Shown one piece after another: positions 7,331 to 16,504 of a stretch of DNA of 38,276 nt. Numbering within the stretch: position 1 is the first letter of the stretch; every line of letters begins with the position of its first letter. Location of the stretch: positions 1 through 38,276 of the forward strand of contig RXJV01000098.1 in assembly GCA_003963075.1 (NCBI GenBank), in the 5' to 3' direction. A program made the position numbers and the translations under genes. The notes beneath the pieces were generated by a model, which saw only the letters and a list, made by a program, of their open reading frames with translations, was not told the DNA's origin and did not search any database. The stretch comes from Burkholderiales bacterium (GTDB lineage Bacteria; Pseudomonadota; Gammaproteobacteria; Burkholderiales; Burkholderiaceae_C).

Positions 7331-9382
7331 ATGGACACCCTGCTCACTCTCCTGTCCTACCCTGGTCTGGCCACGCTGGCCGTGGTGGCCCTGATCGCGC
7401 TGATCTTCTACAAGCGCAGCTTGCGGCTGCTCGGCTTTGTCATCGTGCCGGACGATTCCATCGGCACCGTCACGAAGAACTTCGTGCTGTTCGGCCGCCA
7501 CAAGGAGCTGCCCCCGGGCCGCATCGTGGCGCTGTACGGTGAGGCCGGCCTGCAGGCCGACACGCTGGCGCCCGGCCTGCACCTCGGCCTGTGGCCCTGG
7601 CAGTACCAGGTCGACCTCGTCAAGTTCACCGTTGTGCCCGATGACGCCATCGGCATCGTCGAGGCCTGCGACGGCCTGCCGCTGCCCGATGGCCGCGTGC
7701 TGGCCCGTCATGTGGACTGCGACAACTTCCAGGATGCGCGCGCCTTTCTCGCCGCCGGCGAGCGCGGCCTGCAGATGACGGTCGTGCCGCCGGGCGCCTG
7801 GCGCATCAACACGCTGCTGTTCACGGTCCGCCTGGAGCGCATGACCGTCATCGAGCCGGGCAAGATCGGCATCGTCGAGGCCCGCGATGGCCGCCCGCTG
7901 ACCGGAGGCCGCGTCATCGGCCGCACGGTGGCCTGCGACAGCTTCCAGGATGCCCGCGCCTTCATGGCCGGCGGCGGCGAGCGCGGCCCGCAGATGAGCG
8001 TCATCCCGCAAGGCAAATACCGCATCAACCCGGGCCTGTTCAAGGTCACCCAGGTGCAGGTGACCGACGTGCCGGACAACAAGGTCGGCATCGTCACCAC
8101 CCGCGAGGGCGCGTCGCTGGCCACCGGCGAGATCGCCGGCCCCGAGGTGCTCGGCCACAACCTGTTCCAGGACCCGCAGGCCTTCGTCAACGCTGGCGGC
8201 ACCAAGGGCCTGCAGGAGCAGGTGCTGCTCGCGGGCCGCTACTTCATCAACCCGATGTTCGCCACCGTCGAGATCATCGACATGACCGAGGTGCCGATCG
8301 CCTCGGTGGGCGTCGTCGTCGCCTTCGTCGGCAAGGCCGGTGTGGACGTGACCGGCGAGGGCTTCCGCCATGCCAACATGGTCCGCCGCGGCGAGAAGGG
8401 CGTGTGGGTGGACGTGCTGGACCCCGGCAAGTACGCCATCAACACCTACACCCACAAGGTGCGCGTCGTGCCGACCGCCAACGTCGTGCTGAACTGGGCC
8501 ACCGGCAAGACCGAAGCGCACAAGCTGGACGCGAATCTCTCGACCATCACCGTACGCTCGGCCGACGGCTTCACCTTCAACCTGGACGTGAGCCAGATCA
8601 TCCACATCCCGCGCAACGATGCGCCCAAGGTCATCGCCCGCTTCGGCAGTATGGAGGCGCTCGTCACGCAGGTGCTGGAGCCCACCATCGGCAACTACTT
8701 CCGCAACGCCGCGCAGAACTCGGACGTCATCGACTTCCTGAAGAAGCGCAGCGAGCGCCAGGCCGAGGCCAAGGCGGCCATCTCGGCCGCGCTCAAGGCC
8801 TACGACGTGGGCGCCGTGGAGACACTGATCGGCGACATCGTGCCGCCGGCTGAGCTGATGAAGACGCTGACCGACCGCAAGCTGGCCGAGCAGGAGAAGG
8901 TCACCTTCGAGACGCAGATGGAAGCCCAGGGCGTGCGCCAGCAGTTGGAGCAGGCCACGGCCCTGGCGCGCACCCAGGCCCAGGTGGTGGACGCCGAGCG
9001 CAAGGTGGCGATTGCCGAGTTCACGGCCCAGGCCGCGGTGAAGACGGCGGACGGCGCGGCGCGCTCCAAGAAGATCACCGCCGAGGCCGATGCCGAGGTC
9101 ACCCGCGTCACCGGTCAGGCCGAGGCCGGCCGCACGCTGGCCATCGGCGAGGCCGAGGCCGAGGTCATCCGCCAGAAGATCGGCTCGATGGAGTCCGGCA
9201 ACTACGCCATCGTGCAGGTGGCCCAGGCCCTGGCCGGCGCGGGCGTGCAGCTGGTGCCGGAGGTGCTGGTCGGAGGCGGTCAAAGCGCAGGGCAGGGCGG
9301 CACCCTGGTCGATGTGCTGCTGGCCGGTTTGGTGAAGGACCGCCTGGCCAGGCCCGAGGTCGCTGGGGCTGAGGCCTCCTAA
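7331..9382 (+). CDS. Membrane-anchored SPFH (flotillin-like) protein with five tandem beta repeats
   Basis: The 683-residue protein has a single N-terminal membrane segment (about 5-27). Five imperfect repeats of about 60-75 residues follow (38-102, 103-174, 175-247, 248-321, 322-380), each opening with a version of VPDDAIGIV and closing with PGKYRIN. An SPFH domain lies at about 381-510 and an alanine/glutamate-rich coiled coil at about 515-615 (QMEAQGVRQQLEQA, TAEADAEVTRVTGQAEAG). The order beta repeats, SPFH-like shoulder, long helix resembles the eukaryotic major vault protein. Flotillin relatives form membrane-associated oligomers. The ATG at 7331 is preferred to a GTG at 7322. A sensor kinase gene starts 12 bases downstream. 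Confidence 0.8.
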   Translation: MDTLLTLLSYPGLATLAVVALIALIFYKRSLRLLGFVIVPDDSIGTVTKNFVLFGRHKELPPGRIVALYGEAGLQADTLAPGLHLGLWPWQYQVDLVKFTVVPDDAIGIVEACDGLPLPDGRVLARHVDCDNFQDARAFLAAGERGLQMTVVPPGAWRINTLLFTVRLERMTVIEPGKIGIVEARDGRPLTGGRVIGRTVACDSFQDARAFMAGGGERGPQMSVIPQGKYRINPGLFKVTQVQVTDVPDNKVGIVTTREGASLATGEIAGPEVLGHNLFQDPQAFVNAGGTKGLQEQVLLAGRYFINPMFATVEIIDMTEVPIASVGVVVAFVGKAGVDVTGEGFRHANMVRRGEKGVWVDVLDPGKYAINTYTHKVRVVPTANVVLNWATGKTEAHKLDANLSTITVRSADGFTFNLDVSQIIHIPRNDAPKVIARFGSMEALVTQVLEPTIGNYFRNAAQNSDVIDFLKKRSERQAEAKAAISAALKAYDVGAVETLIGDIVPPAELMKTLTDRKLAEQEKVTFETQMEAQGVRQQLEQATALARTQAQVVDAERKVAIAEFTAQAAVKTADGAARSKKITAEADAEVTRVTGQAEAGRTLAIGEAEAEVIRQKIGSMESGNYAIVQVAQALAGAGVQLVPEVLVGGGQSAGQGGTLVDVLLAGLVKDRLARPEVAGAEAS

Positions 9383-9394
9383 ACTGCCCGTCGC

Positions 9395-10675
9395 ATGACA
9401 ACCCGCCCCTACTTCCAGCTCCTTCCCTGGATTGCCACCGGCTCGCTGCTGGCGCTCGCGTGGCTGGGCTGGAAGCTGCGCCAGGCCTGGGCCGGCCTGC
9501 GGGCCGCGCAGCGGGCTGCTCAGCTGGAGCGGGCGCTGCGCGAGTTCGGCGACCTGATGCGCGATGCCGAACGGCCCGAGGCCCATGCGCATGAACTGCT
9601 GCAAGCGCTCACGGGCCTGGCCGGCCGGCCGGTGGCGGCGCTGCTGCGGCCGGCCTGCGGCGAGCAGGATGTCATCCTCGGTGAACCCGATGCGAATGCC
9701 CTGGCCGGGCTGCAGCTTTGTGCGGACGGCGGCCGGGCGCTTGGCCCCGGCACCGCGCACCACGCGGGCGAGCCCGACCTCTACCTGCCGCTGCGCGGCC
9801 GTGACGCCGCCCTCGGCGCGGTGACCCTGCGCGGCCTGGGCAGCGTGGCCTTGCCCGCCGACCAGCTGGCCCATGCCCAGGCCCTGTGCGACCAGATGGG
9901 CCTGGCGCTGCAGCGCCGCCGCGTGCAGGACGAGGCGCGCCGTGCCGGCGAGCTGGCCGACCTGCAGTCCACCCGCAATGCGCTGCTGGCCGCCATCGCG
10001 CATGACTACCGCACGCCGCTGGCCACCATCATGGGCTCGGCCTCGGCGCTGCAGACCCAGGGCGACCGGCTCACCCCGACGCAGCGCCAGGAGCTGGCCG
10101 GCCGCATCGTCGACGAGACCGGCCGCCTGGTGCGCCTGACCGACAACACCCTGCAGCTGGCCCGCCTGGGCGCCCCCGGCGTGGCGCTGCGCTGCGACTG
10201 GGAATCCGCCGAGGAGATCGTCGGCGCCGCGCTGCGCCGCGTGCGCCGCCGGCCGGACGGCGACCGCGTGAAGGCGCGCATCGACCCCGAGCTGCCCTTG
10301 CTGTGGTGTGATGCGGCCCTGATGTCCCAACTGCTCGACAACCTCGTCGACAACGCCTTGAAGTACAGCCCCGCCACCGCGCCGGTCGAGCTGGTCGTGC
10401 GCCGCCTCGGGCCCGAGGCCCTGTTCGCCGTGCGCGACCGCGGGCCCGGCATCGAGCCGGCCTGGCGCGACCGCGTGTTCGATGCCTTCCAGCGCGGCGA
10501 CCTGGCGGCCTTCCAGCAGCGGCCCCCGGGCGCCGGCGTGGGCCTGGCCGTGTGCCGCGCCATCGCCGAGGTGCATGGCGGCACGCTGAGCCTGCGCCCG
10601 CGCGGCCACGGGGGCTGCAGCTTCGAGGCGCGCCTGCCGCTGCGCGACGCCCCCGCCTTGCCGGAGCTGGCATGA
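9395..10675 (+). CDS. KdpD-like sensor histidine kinase
   Basis: The 426-residue kinase has one N-terminal membrane segment (about 6-26), a GAF-like region (about 55-175), a HisKA box with His203 in AIAHDYRTPLATIMGSASAL, an N box at about 312-322 (LLDNLVDNALKYS) and a G box (RDRGPGIEP). The H-box wording is KdpD-like, but the long N-terminal KdpD and Usp domains and the four-helix membrane region are missing, and no kdpFABC genes are near. The signal is therefore unknown. It overlaps the response regulator gene by four bases (ATGA) and follows the SPFH gene closely, so the three are probably one operon. Confidence 0.85.
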   Translation: MTTRPYFQLLPWIATGSLLALAWLGWKLRQAWAGLRAAQRAAQLERALREFGDLMRDAERPEAHAHELLQALTGLAGRPVAALLRPACGEQDVILGEPDANALAGLQLCADGGRALGPGTAHHAGEPDLYLPLRGRDAALGAVTLRGLGSVALPADQLAHAQALCDQMGLALQRRRVQDEARRAGELADLQSTRNALLAAIAHDYRTPLATIMGSASALQTQGDRLTPTQRQELAGRIVDETGRLVRLTDNTLQLARLGAPGVALRCDWESAEEIVGAALRRVRRRPDGDRVKARIDPELPLLWCDAALMSQLLDNLVDNALKYSPATAPVELVVRRLGPEALFAVRDRGPGIEPAWRDRVFDAFQRGDLAAFQQRPPGAGVGLAVCRAIAEVHGGTLSLRPRGHGGCSFEARLPLRDAPALPELA

Positions 10676-11358
10676 AACTCCTCCTTGTCGAAGACGACCG
10701 CGAGCTGCGTGTGACGCTGCGCGAGGCCCTGGAGGTGGAGGGCTACGAGGTGCTCACCGCCGCCAGCCTGGCGGATGCGATGGCCCAGCTGACGCATGCC
10801 GGCCCGCTGGACGCTGTGCTGCTGGACCTGGGCCTGCCTGACGGCGACGGCGAAGCGCTGCTGCAGGCGCTGCGGCGCGAGCGCTCGACGCCGCTCATCG
10901 TCATCTCTGCCCGGCAGGTCGAGGGCCAGAAGATCCGCCTGCTCGATGCCGGCGCCGACGATTACCTCGTCAAGCCCTTTGGTATCGGCGAGCTGCTGGC
11001 GCGGCTGCGCGTGGCGCTGCGCCACCGCGGCACCGTGGCCCAGCCGGCGGTCACGCTCTACCGCCGCGCCGGGCTGGAGGTGGACCTGACCGCCCACCGG
11101 GTGCGCCGCGACGGCGTGGACGTGCACCTGACGCCCACCGAATTCAAGCTGCTGGCCCGGCTGGTGCGCCAGGCCGGCCAGGTCGTGACGCACCGCCGCC
11201 TGCTGGCCGACGTGTGGGGCGGCGACGCCACCGAGCAGACCCACTACCTGCGGCTCTACATGGCCCAGCTGCGCGCCAAGCTGGAGGCCGAGCCGGCCGA
11301 GCCCAGCGTGCTGCTGACCGAGCCGGGCGTGGGCTACCGCATTGCCGAGCCGGGCTGA
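10672..11358 (+). CDS. KdpE/OmpR-family response regulator
   Basis: The 228-residue protein has a receiver domain with phospho-acceptor Asp52 (LLDLGLPDGDG), acidic pocket at residues 8-9 and Lys101 (YLVKPF). An OmpR-type winged helix follows at about 130-225 (LTPTEFKLLARLVRQAG, VWGGDATEQTHYLRLYMAQL). It is the cognate partner of the overlapping kinase. KdpE-like wording suggests common descent with the potassium system, but the targets here cannot be inferred. Confidence 0.9.
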   Translation: MKLLLVEDDRELRVTLREALEVEGYEVLTAASLADAMAQLTHAGPLDAVLLDLGLPDGDGEALLQALRRERSTPLIVISARQVEGQKIRLLDAGADDYLVKPFGIGELLARLRVALRHRGTVAQPAVTLYRRAGLEVDLTAHRVRRDGVDVHLTPTEFKLLARLVRQAGQVVTHRRLLADVWGGDATEQTHYLRLYMAQLRAKLEAEPAEPSVLLTEPGVGYRIAEPG

Positions 11359-11363
11359 GCGCG

Positions 11364-12185
11364 ATGCAGGTCACGCACTGGGTTCCGGTGGACGGCGCCG
11401 AGCTGGCCGTCGAGTACCGCCCGCACGACGACGGCCGGCCCCCCTTGGTGTTCCTGCATGCCGGCGTGTGTGACGGCCGCATGTGGGACGGCGCCATGGC
11501 CGCTGCGGCCGGGCAGCGGGCCGCGCTGCGCATGGACCGCCGCGGCTTCGGTCGGACGTCCATCAGCGCGCCCCGGCCCTACGCCTGGATCGACGACCTG
11601 CGCGCGGTGTTGGATGCGCTGGGGCTGGATCGTGTCGAGCTGGTCGGCTGCTCGCAGGGCGGCCGTATCGCGATCGACCTGGCTCTGGCGGAACCGGAGC
11701 GCGTGGCCGGGCTGACGCTGGTGGCGCCGTCGGTCAGCGGTGCGCCGGTGCCGGTGCTCAGCGGCGCGGCCCAGGCGCTGTACGCCGCGATCGACGTCGC
11801 CGGCGCGGCCGGTGACCGCGCCGGGGTGAACCGCCTGCAGGCCTGGTTGTGGCTGGACGGGCCGGGTCAGCCCGAGGGCCGCGTCGGCGGGGCCGCGTGC
11901 GAGCTGTTCCTCGCGATGAACGGCATCGCGCTCGCCGCGCCGCCGGCCGGCGAGGTGCGGCCCGCACCCGATGCCTGGCCGCACCTGGAGCGCCTGCCCG
12001 GGCCGGTACACCTGGTGTGGGGCGACCTGGACCTGCCCCATCTTGTGGAGCGCTGCGAGCGGATGGCCACACGGCTACCGGCCGCGCGCTGTTGGCGGCT
12101 GGCCGGACTCGCGCACCTGCCGCCGCTGGAGGCACCCGAGCGCTTCAACGCGGTGCTGCGTGAAGCCGGGCTGCTTGGCGTTTGA
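11364..12185 (+). CDS. Alpha/beta hydrolase
   Basis: A 273-residue single-domain alpha/beta hydrolase. The oxyanion strand is VFLHAGVCDGRMWD. The nucleophile elbow is VGCSQGG with Ser97, the acid is likely in VWGDLD and the catalytic His in LAGLAHLPPLE. No signal peptide is seen, so the enzyme is cytoplasmic. The substrate is unknown; esterases, lactonases and epoxide hydrolases share this layout. It starts six bases after the response regulator stop and may be read with it. Confidence 0.82.
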   Translation: MQVTHWVPVDGAELAVEYRPHDDGRPPLVFLHAGVCDGRMWDGAMAAAAGQRAALRMDRRGFGRTSISAPRPYAWIDDLRAVLDALGLDRVELVGCSQGGRIAIDLALAEPERVAGLTLVAPSVSGAPVPVLSGAAQALYAAIDVAGAAGDRAGVNRLQAWLWLDGPGQPEGRVGGAACELFLAMNGIALAAPPAGEVRPAPDAWPHLERLPGPVHLVWGDLDLPHLVERCERMATRLPAARCWRLAGLAHLPPLEAPERFNAVLREAGLLGV

Positions 12186-12231
12186 ACGGCCGCAGGCCCT
12201 AAGCTACGGGCCACATCTAAGGAGGGCGCGC

Positions 12232-13833
12232 ATGGCAGGGGGGCGTTGGGGCTGGGTCGTCGTGGCGGCGCTGTGGGTTGCGCTGCCGGCATGGGCCGGC
12301 GAGGCCACGCTGAGCCTGAACCAGCGCAAGCTGGTGACGCTGCATGCGACGCTCAAGGGCGAGTCGCCGGCCGAGCGGGTCGAAGCTGCGGGCGAGGCGC
12401 TGGCCGTGGCGCTGGCAGCCTCGGGGCCGGACCGAGTCGAGCGCGTGGCGCTGCCGGGCGATCCGCCGGCGGTGAGGCTCAAGCTCAATGACGTCGTGGT
12501 GCTGCACCTTGTGCCGGAAGATCTGGGCGGTGCGCGGTCGTCGGCGTTGCTGGAGTCGGCCGCCGTTGACGTGGAACGTCGCCTGCGGGTGGCGGTGGCC
12601 GAGGCGCGGGAAGCGCGTGACCCCAGGGCCTGGGCCGTCGGTCTGGCCGTCTCTCTGCTGGCCAGCGCGGTCGCTTTGGGGGTTCTTTGGGGTCTCGTGG
12701 TGCTGCGCCGCCGCGCGCTGAAGCATCTGTTGCGGCACTGGGGTGGGGCCGACGCGTCCACGGCGCGGCCGTGGTGGCAGGTGTCGGGCGAGCATGCGAT
12801 CGCGCTGCTGAGGGGCCTGGCCGGGCTGGCGAGCTGGGGTGTGCTGCTGGTGGTGCTCGATGTGTGGGCCAGCGTCGTGCTGCGCCAGTTCGCGCTGACG
12901 CGCGTCTGGGGCGAGCGGGCCGGCGACTGGCTGCTGGAGCAACTGCTGGGCCTTGGCCAGGCAGCCCTCGGCGCCGTGCCCGGCCTGCTGACCGCCGGCC
13001 TGATCTTCCTGTTTGCGCTGGGCGTGCAGCGCGTCGCCCGCGGCGTGCTGGAGCGCGTCGAGCGCGGAGAGATCTACCTGGCGGGGCTGGATGCCGACAC
13101 CGCCGGGCCGACACAGCGCCTGGTCAGCCTGGTGGTCTGGCTGTTCGCGGTGGCCATGGCCTACCCCTACCTACCGGGCGCCAGCAGCGAGGCCTTCAAG
13201 GGCGTCACGGTGCTGACCGGCGTGATGGTGTCCCTCGGCGCGTCGGGTGTCGTCGGGCAGGTGATGGCAGGGCTGTCGCTGATGTATTCGCGGGCGCTGC
13301 GGGTCGGCGAGTATGTGCGCATCGGCGAGGTCGAGGGCACGGTGACCGCGCTCGGCGTGTTCGCGACCCGGCTGCACACCGGCCTGGGCGAGGAGGTCAG
13401 CCTGCCGAATGCGGTGGTGTTCAGCCAGCCGGTGCGCAACTTCTCGCGGCTGGTGGAAGACGACGGCCAGTACATGCTGCACACGGCCGTCACCATCGGC
13501 TATGCGACGCCCTGGCGCCAGGTGCACGCGATGCTGCTGGAGGCCGCGCGGCGCACGCCCGGCGTGCTGTCGGAACCGGTCCCCTACGTGGTGCAGACGG
13601 CGCTGAGCGACTTCTACGTCGAGTACCGGCTGTGCGCCCAGGGCAGCCGTGCCGCCCCGCGCCGCCGTGCCGAGGCGATGAGCCAGCTGCACAGCCACAT
13701 CCAGGATGTGTTCAACGAGAACGGCGTGCAGATCATGTCGCCGCATTACCTGGCTGACCCGGCCGCTGCGCAGGTCGTGCCGGCCGGTCCGTGGTTTGCG
13801 CCCGAAGGCGAGCCGCTGCGGCCGCCGCGCTGA
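12232..13833 (+). CDS. MscS-family mechanosensitive channel
   Basis: The 533-residue protein has a signal peptide (cut after about residue 22, PAWA), a periplasmic domain to about 125, several membrane helices, and the MscS pore helix and upper beta domain at about 323-400 (VSLGASGVVGQVMAGLSLMYS, then LRVGEYVRIGEVEGTV). It would act in the inner membrane as a pressure-release channel, with the extra N-terminal domain of larger YnaI/YbdG-like members. A strong TAAGGAGG ribosome site lies about seven bases before the ATG, separating its start from longer upstream frames. Confidence 0.87.
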   Translation: MAGGRWGWVVVAALWVALPAWAGEATLSLNQRKLVTLHATLKGESPAERVEAAGEALAVALAASGPDRVERVALPGDPPAVRLKLNDVVVLHLVPEDLGGARSSALLESAAVDVERRLRVAVAEAREARDPRAWAVGLAVSLLASAVALGVLWGLVVLRRRALKHLLRHWGGADASTARPWWQVSGEHAIALLRGLAGLASWGVLLVVLDVWASVVLRQFALTRVWGERAGDWLLEQLLGLGQAALGAVPGLLTAGLIFLFALGVQRVARGVLERVERGEIYLAGLDADTAGPTQRLVSLVVWLFAVAMAYPYLPGASSEAFKGVTVLTGVMVSLGASGVVGQVMAGLSLMYSRALRVGEYVRIGEVEGTVTALGVFATRLHTGLGEEVSLPNAVVFSQPVRNFSRLVEDDGQYMLHTAVTIGYATPWRQVHAMLLEAARRTPGVLSEPVPYVVQTALSDFYVEYRLCAQGSRAAPRRRAEAMSQLHSHIQDVFNENGVQIMSPHYLADPAAAQVVPAGPWFAPEGEPLRPPR

Positions 13834-13874
13834 TCGAGGCCCGGTGATGGCCGAGGGCGCGCGCAGGCCAGCGC

Positions 13875-14567
13875 TCAGCGCTGAGCGAGCTGGCGCCGGC
13901 CGAACAGCACCTCGCGCGCGCGCTCATCGGTCAAGGGCCGGCGCGCGCCGGCCAGCACCTCCAGGCCCCGTTGCACGGCGGGGCGCTTGGCGATCTCGTC
14001 GAACCAGCCCTTGAGGTGAGGGTAGTCGGCCATCTCCACGCCCTGGTTCTTCCAGGACCTCAGCCACGGGAAGACGGCGATGTCGGCAATGCTGTAGGCG
14101 GGGCCGCCCAGGTAGGTCGAATGGGCCAGACGCTTGTTGATGACCGTGTAGAGCCGTTTCGCCTCGTTGGTGTAGCGCTCGATGGCATAGGGCAGCTTCT
14201 CCTCGGCGTAGATCCGGAAGTGATGCGCCTGGCCCAGCATGGGCCCGACGCTGCCCATCTGGAACATCAGCCACTGCAGCACTTCGTACTTGCCGCGGGT
14301 GTCGGCCGGCAGCAGCCGCCCGGTCTTGCCGGCGAGGTAGAGCAGGATGGCGCCGCTCTCGAACAGCGAGATGGGCGAGCCATCGGGGCCCTCGGCGTCG
14401 GTGATGGCCGGGACCTTGTTGTTCGGACTGATGGCGAGGAAGTCGGGCGCGAACTGGTCGCCGGCGCCGATGTCCACGGGATGCACCCGGTAGGCCAGGC
14501 CACACTCCTCAAGCATGATGTGCACCTTGTGGCCGTTCGGGGTGGGCCATGAATACACTTCGATCAT
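13875..14567 (-). CDS. Glutathione S-transferase (YfcG/Nu-class-like)
   Basis: The 230-residue protein has a thioredoxin-fold N-terminal domain (IEVYSWPTPNGHKVHIMLEE, then NNKVPAITD and LFESGAILLYLA) and an all-helical C-terminal domain (LQWLMFQMGSVGPMLGQAHHF, YSIADIAVFPWL). The TPNGHK segment and QMGSVGPMLGQ loop are typical of YfcG-like enzymes, which act as disulfide-bond reductases with glutathione. It is divergent from the next gene over 58 bases and converges with mscS. Confidence 0.88.
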   Translation of the reverse strand: MIEVYSWPTPNGHKVHIMLEECGLAYRVHPVDIGAGDQFAPDFLAISPNNKVPAITDAEGPDGSPISLFESGAILLYLAGKTGRLLPADTRGKYEVLQWLMFQMGSVGPMLGQAHHFRIYAEEKLPYAIERYTNEAKRLYTVINKRLAHSTYLGGPAYSIADIAVFPWLRSWKNQGVEMADYPHLKGWFDEIAKRPAVQRGLEVLAGARRPLTDERAREVLFGRRQLAQR

Positions 14568-14625
14568 CGTCGCCTCCGTGCGCTGCGCCTCAACCGGCCC
14601 TCATTCTCAGACTTCCTCACGACTC

Positions 14626-15363
14626 ATGGTGGTAAAGCAAGTCAAGCACTGGCTCGTGACGCGTGCCAACGCCGCGCGCTGGCGCCCGATTCTGGAATGG
14701 GCCGAGTCGCGCGAGGCCGAGTTCACGCAGTCGCGCGACGCCCAGGGTTTCCTGATCGAGCAGCCGCGGGCCGAGCCCGGGCCCTTGCGCATTGAATGGG
14801 GCGTGTCGCAGCGCAGCTACCTGCCAGGCACCGAACTGCGCATGCGCTGCGAGATGGGGCTGCACCCGGACCTGCAGTTGATGGCCCTGTGCCGCACGCT
14901 GATGGAGGACCTCGAACGTGCGGTCTTCGAGGCCTACACCGACACGCTGAAGACCCGGGTCGATACCGACACGCCGGAGGAGATGCGCTGGCTGGTGATG
15001 TTCCCGAAGTTCAATCAGGCCAGCTCGCAGATCGTCCGTCAGCGCTACGGCCTGGTCGGCGTGACCAAGGAGCTGACCGGCGACTGGATCGACGGCGAGC
15101 TCGGTGAAGCCCTGGCCCAAGCCAGCCAAGACCTGCTGCCCGAGGGGCATCCCTTCGTACTGATGTGCATGCGCGGCAACGTCTATCTGCGCACCGAGAT
15201 GGGCGAGGCCGACCATCCCAAGCTGATGGCATTTGTGCGGCTGCTGGAATGCGCGGCCCGAGCGGCGCGGCGGGTCAACGGCCGGCTGTCCGATACCGGC
15301 GCCTGGCCGACCACCACCTCGATCGCCTGGACCCACTCGACCCGGCCGGGCGATGCGAGCTGA
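14626..15363 (+). CDS. Conserved hypothetical protein (245 aa)
   Basis: A soluble 245-residue protein, rich in Trp, Met and Arg, with no signal peptide or membrane segment. I do not recognise a domain. Recognisable blocks are IEWGVSQRSYLPGTELRMR and EEMRWLVMFPKFNQ. The ATG at 14626 is preferred because upstream frame residues overlap the divergent GST gene. It converges on the phosphotransferase gene with a six-base gap and no visible terminator. Confidence 0.7.
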   Translation: MVVKQVKHWLVTRANAARWRPILEWAESREAEFTQSRDAQGFLIEQPRAEPGPLRIEWGVSQRSYLPGTELRMRCEMGLHPDLQLMALCRTLMEDLERAVFEAYTDTLKTRVDTDTPEEMRWLVMFPKFNQASSQIVRQRYGLVGVTKELTGDWIDGELGEALAQASQDLLPEGHPFVLMCMRGNVYLRTEMGEADHPKLMAFVRLLECAARAARRVNGRLSDTGAWPTTTSIAWTHSTRPGDAS

Positions 15364-15369
15364 GTCGGC

Positions 15370-16443
15370 TCAGGCCTGCTGAGCGAAGCGCCACGCCAGC
15401 TCGGCCAAAGGCCGGGCCGTGGCGGCGGTGTCCCGGGCCTGGGCGCTGGAGGCCGTGCCATCGACGACTCGCTTCGCAATGCCCTGCACGATGGCCGCGA
15501 TGCGGAACAGGTTGTAGGCCAGATAGAAGTTCCAGTCGGCCATCACCGCGTCCATGTCGCTGCGGCCGGTGCGCTCGCAGTAGCGCTGCACATAGGCCCG
15601 TTCGCTCGGGATGCCCAGAGCCGCGAGGTCCTGCCCGCCCAGGCCGCGCGCGGCGCCCGAGGTCTGGATGTGCCAGCTCATGCAGTGGTAGCTGAAGTCG
15701 GCCAGCGGGTGGCCCAGCGTGGACAGCTCCCAGTCGAGCACGGCGATCACGCGGGCTTCGGTGGGATGGAAGACGAGGTTGTCCATGCGGTAGTCGCCGT
15801 GGACGACGGCAACCTCGCGCTCGTCGCGTGCCGATGCCGGGATGTGGTCCGGCAGCCAGGCCAGCAGGGCGTCCATCGCCGGGTTGGGCTCGGTGACCGA
15901 CGCCAGGTATTGCTTGCTCCAGCGGCCGATCTGGCGCTCGAAGTAGTTGCCGGGCTTGCCAAAGGCCTCCAGGCCCGCCGCCCGCACGTTCACCTGGTGC
16001 AGGGCCGCGATGACCCGGTTCATCTCGTCGTAGTGGGCGGCGCGTTCGGCCTGGCTCAGGCCCGGCAGGGTCTGGTCCCAGAGCACCCGACCGGGCACGA
16101 AGGCCATCACGTAGAAGGCGCGGCCGATGACCGATTCGTCCTCGCACAGCGCCAGCATCGCCGGCACCGGCACCGCGGTGCCGGCGAGTGCCTGCATGAC
16201 CTGGAATTCGCGCTCGATCGCATGGGCCGACGGCAGCAGCTTGGCCAGCGGCGCCGGCTTGCTGCGCATCACATACCGCGCCCCCGGCGTGGTCAGCAGA
16301 TAGGTGGGGTTGGACTGGCCGCCCTTGAACTGCTCGATGCCGAGCGGCCCGGCAAAGCCGTCGATGTGGGCCGCCAACCAGGCCTGAAGGGCATCGGTGT
16401 CGAGCGGCTGGGCGAGCGGGCGGGTGCCGGTGAATGCGTCCAT
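15370..16443 (-). CDS. Phosphotransferase of the APH/ACAD10-11 kinase-like family
   Basis: The 357-residue protein has the aminoglycoside-phosphotransferase fold: nucleotide loop FKGGQSNPTYLL, catalytic loop VVHGDYRMDNLVFHP with His215 and Asp217, and metal-binding VLDWELSTLGHP. The NRVIAALHQV and PLADFSYHCMSW blocks are those of proteins related to the kinase domain of ACAD10/ACAD11, often near acyl-CoA dehydrogenases. No such dehydrogenase gene is beside it. It likely phosphorylates a small hydroxyl compound, possibly a hydroxyacyl-CoA; resistance to aminoglycosides is not implied. Confidence 0.85.
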   Translation of the reverse strand: MDAFTGTRPLAQPLDTDALQAWLAAHIDGFAGPLGIEQFKGGQSNPTYLLTTPGARYVMRSKPAPLAKLLPSAHAIEREFQVMQALAGTAVPVPAMLALCEDESVIGRAFYVMAFVPGRVLWDQTLPGLSQAERAAHYDEMNRVIAALHQVNVRAAGLEAFGKPGNYFERQIGRWSKQYLASVTEPNPAMDALLAWLPDHIPASARDEREVAVVHGDYRMDNLVFHPTEARVIAVLDWELSTLGHPLADFSYHCMSWHIQTSGAARGLGGQDLAALGIPSERAYVQRYCERTGRSDMDAVMADWNFYLAYNLFRIAAIVQGIAKRVVDGTASSAQARDTAATARPLAELAWRFAQQA

Positions 16444-16504
16444 GGCGGTGTGCAGCGAAACGTGGGCCTGCGATTCTGAGAGCAGGCCCCCCGCCGGCGT
16501 GTCC

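Noticed and set aside
7640-8300. Repeated DNA in the SPFH gene considered as a repeat array
   Set aside because: Repeats are in-frame coding, unequal and diverged; no CRISPR-like spacing is present anywhere in the window.
7238-10609. A 1123-codon open frame on the minus strand
   Set aside because: It covers the SPFH and kinase genes in antisense, is low in complexity (Gly, His, Ala, Arg, Leu) and matches no family; it is a high-GC codon-bias shadow.
9395-11358. Kinase and regulator as the true KdpDE potassium system
   Set aside because: The sensor lacks the KdpD and Usp domains and no kdpFABC genes are present.
13873-13886. Perfect 14-bp palindrome GCTCAGCGCTGAGC at the GST stop codon
   Set aside because: No T tract on either side and no loop; too short to call a terminator or operator.
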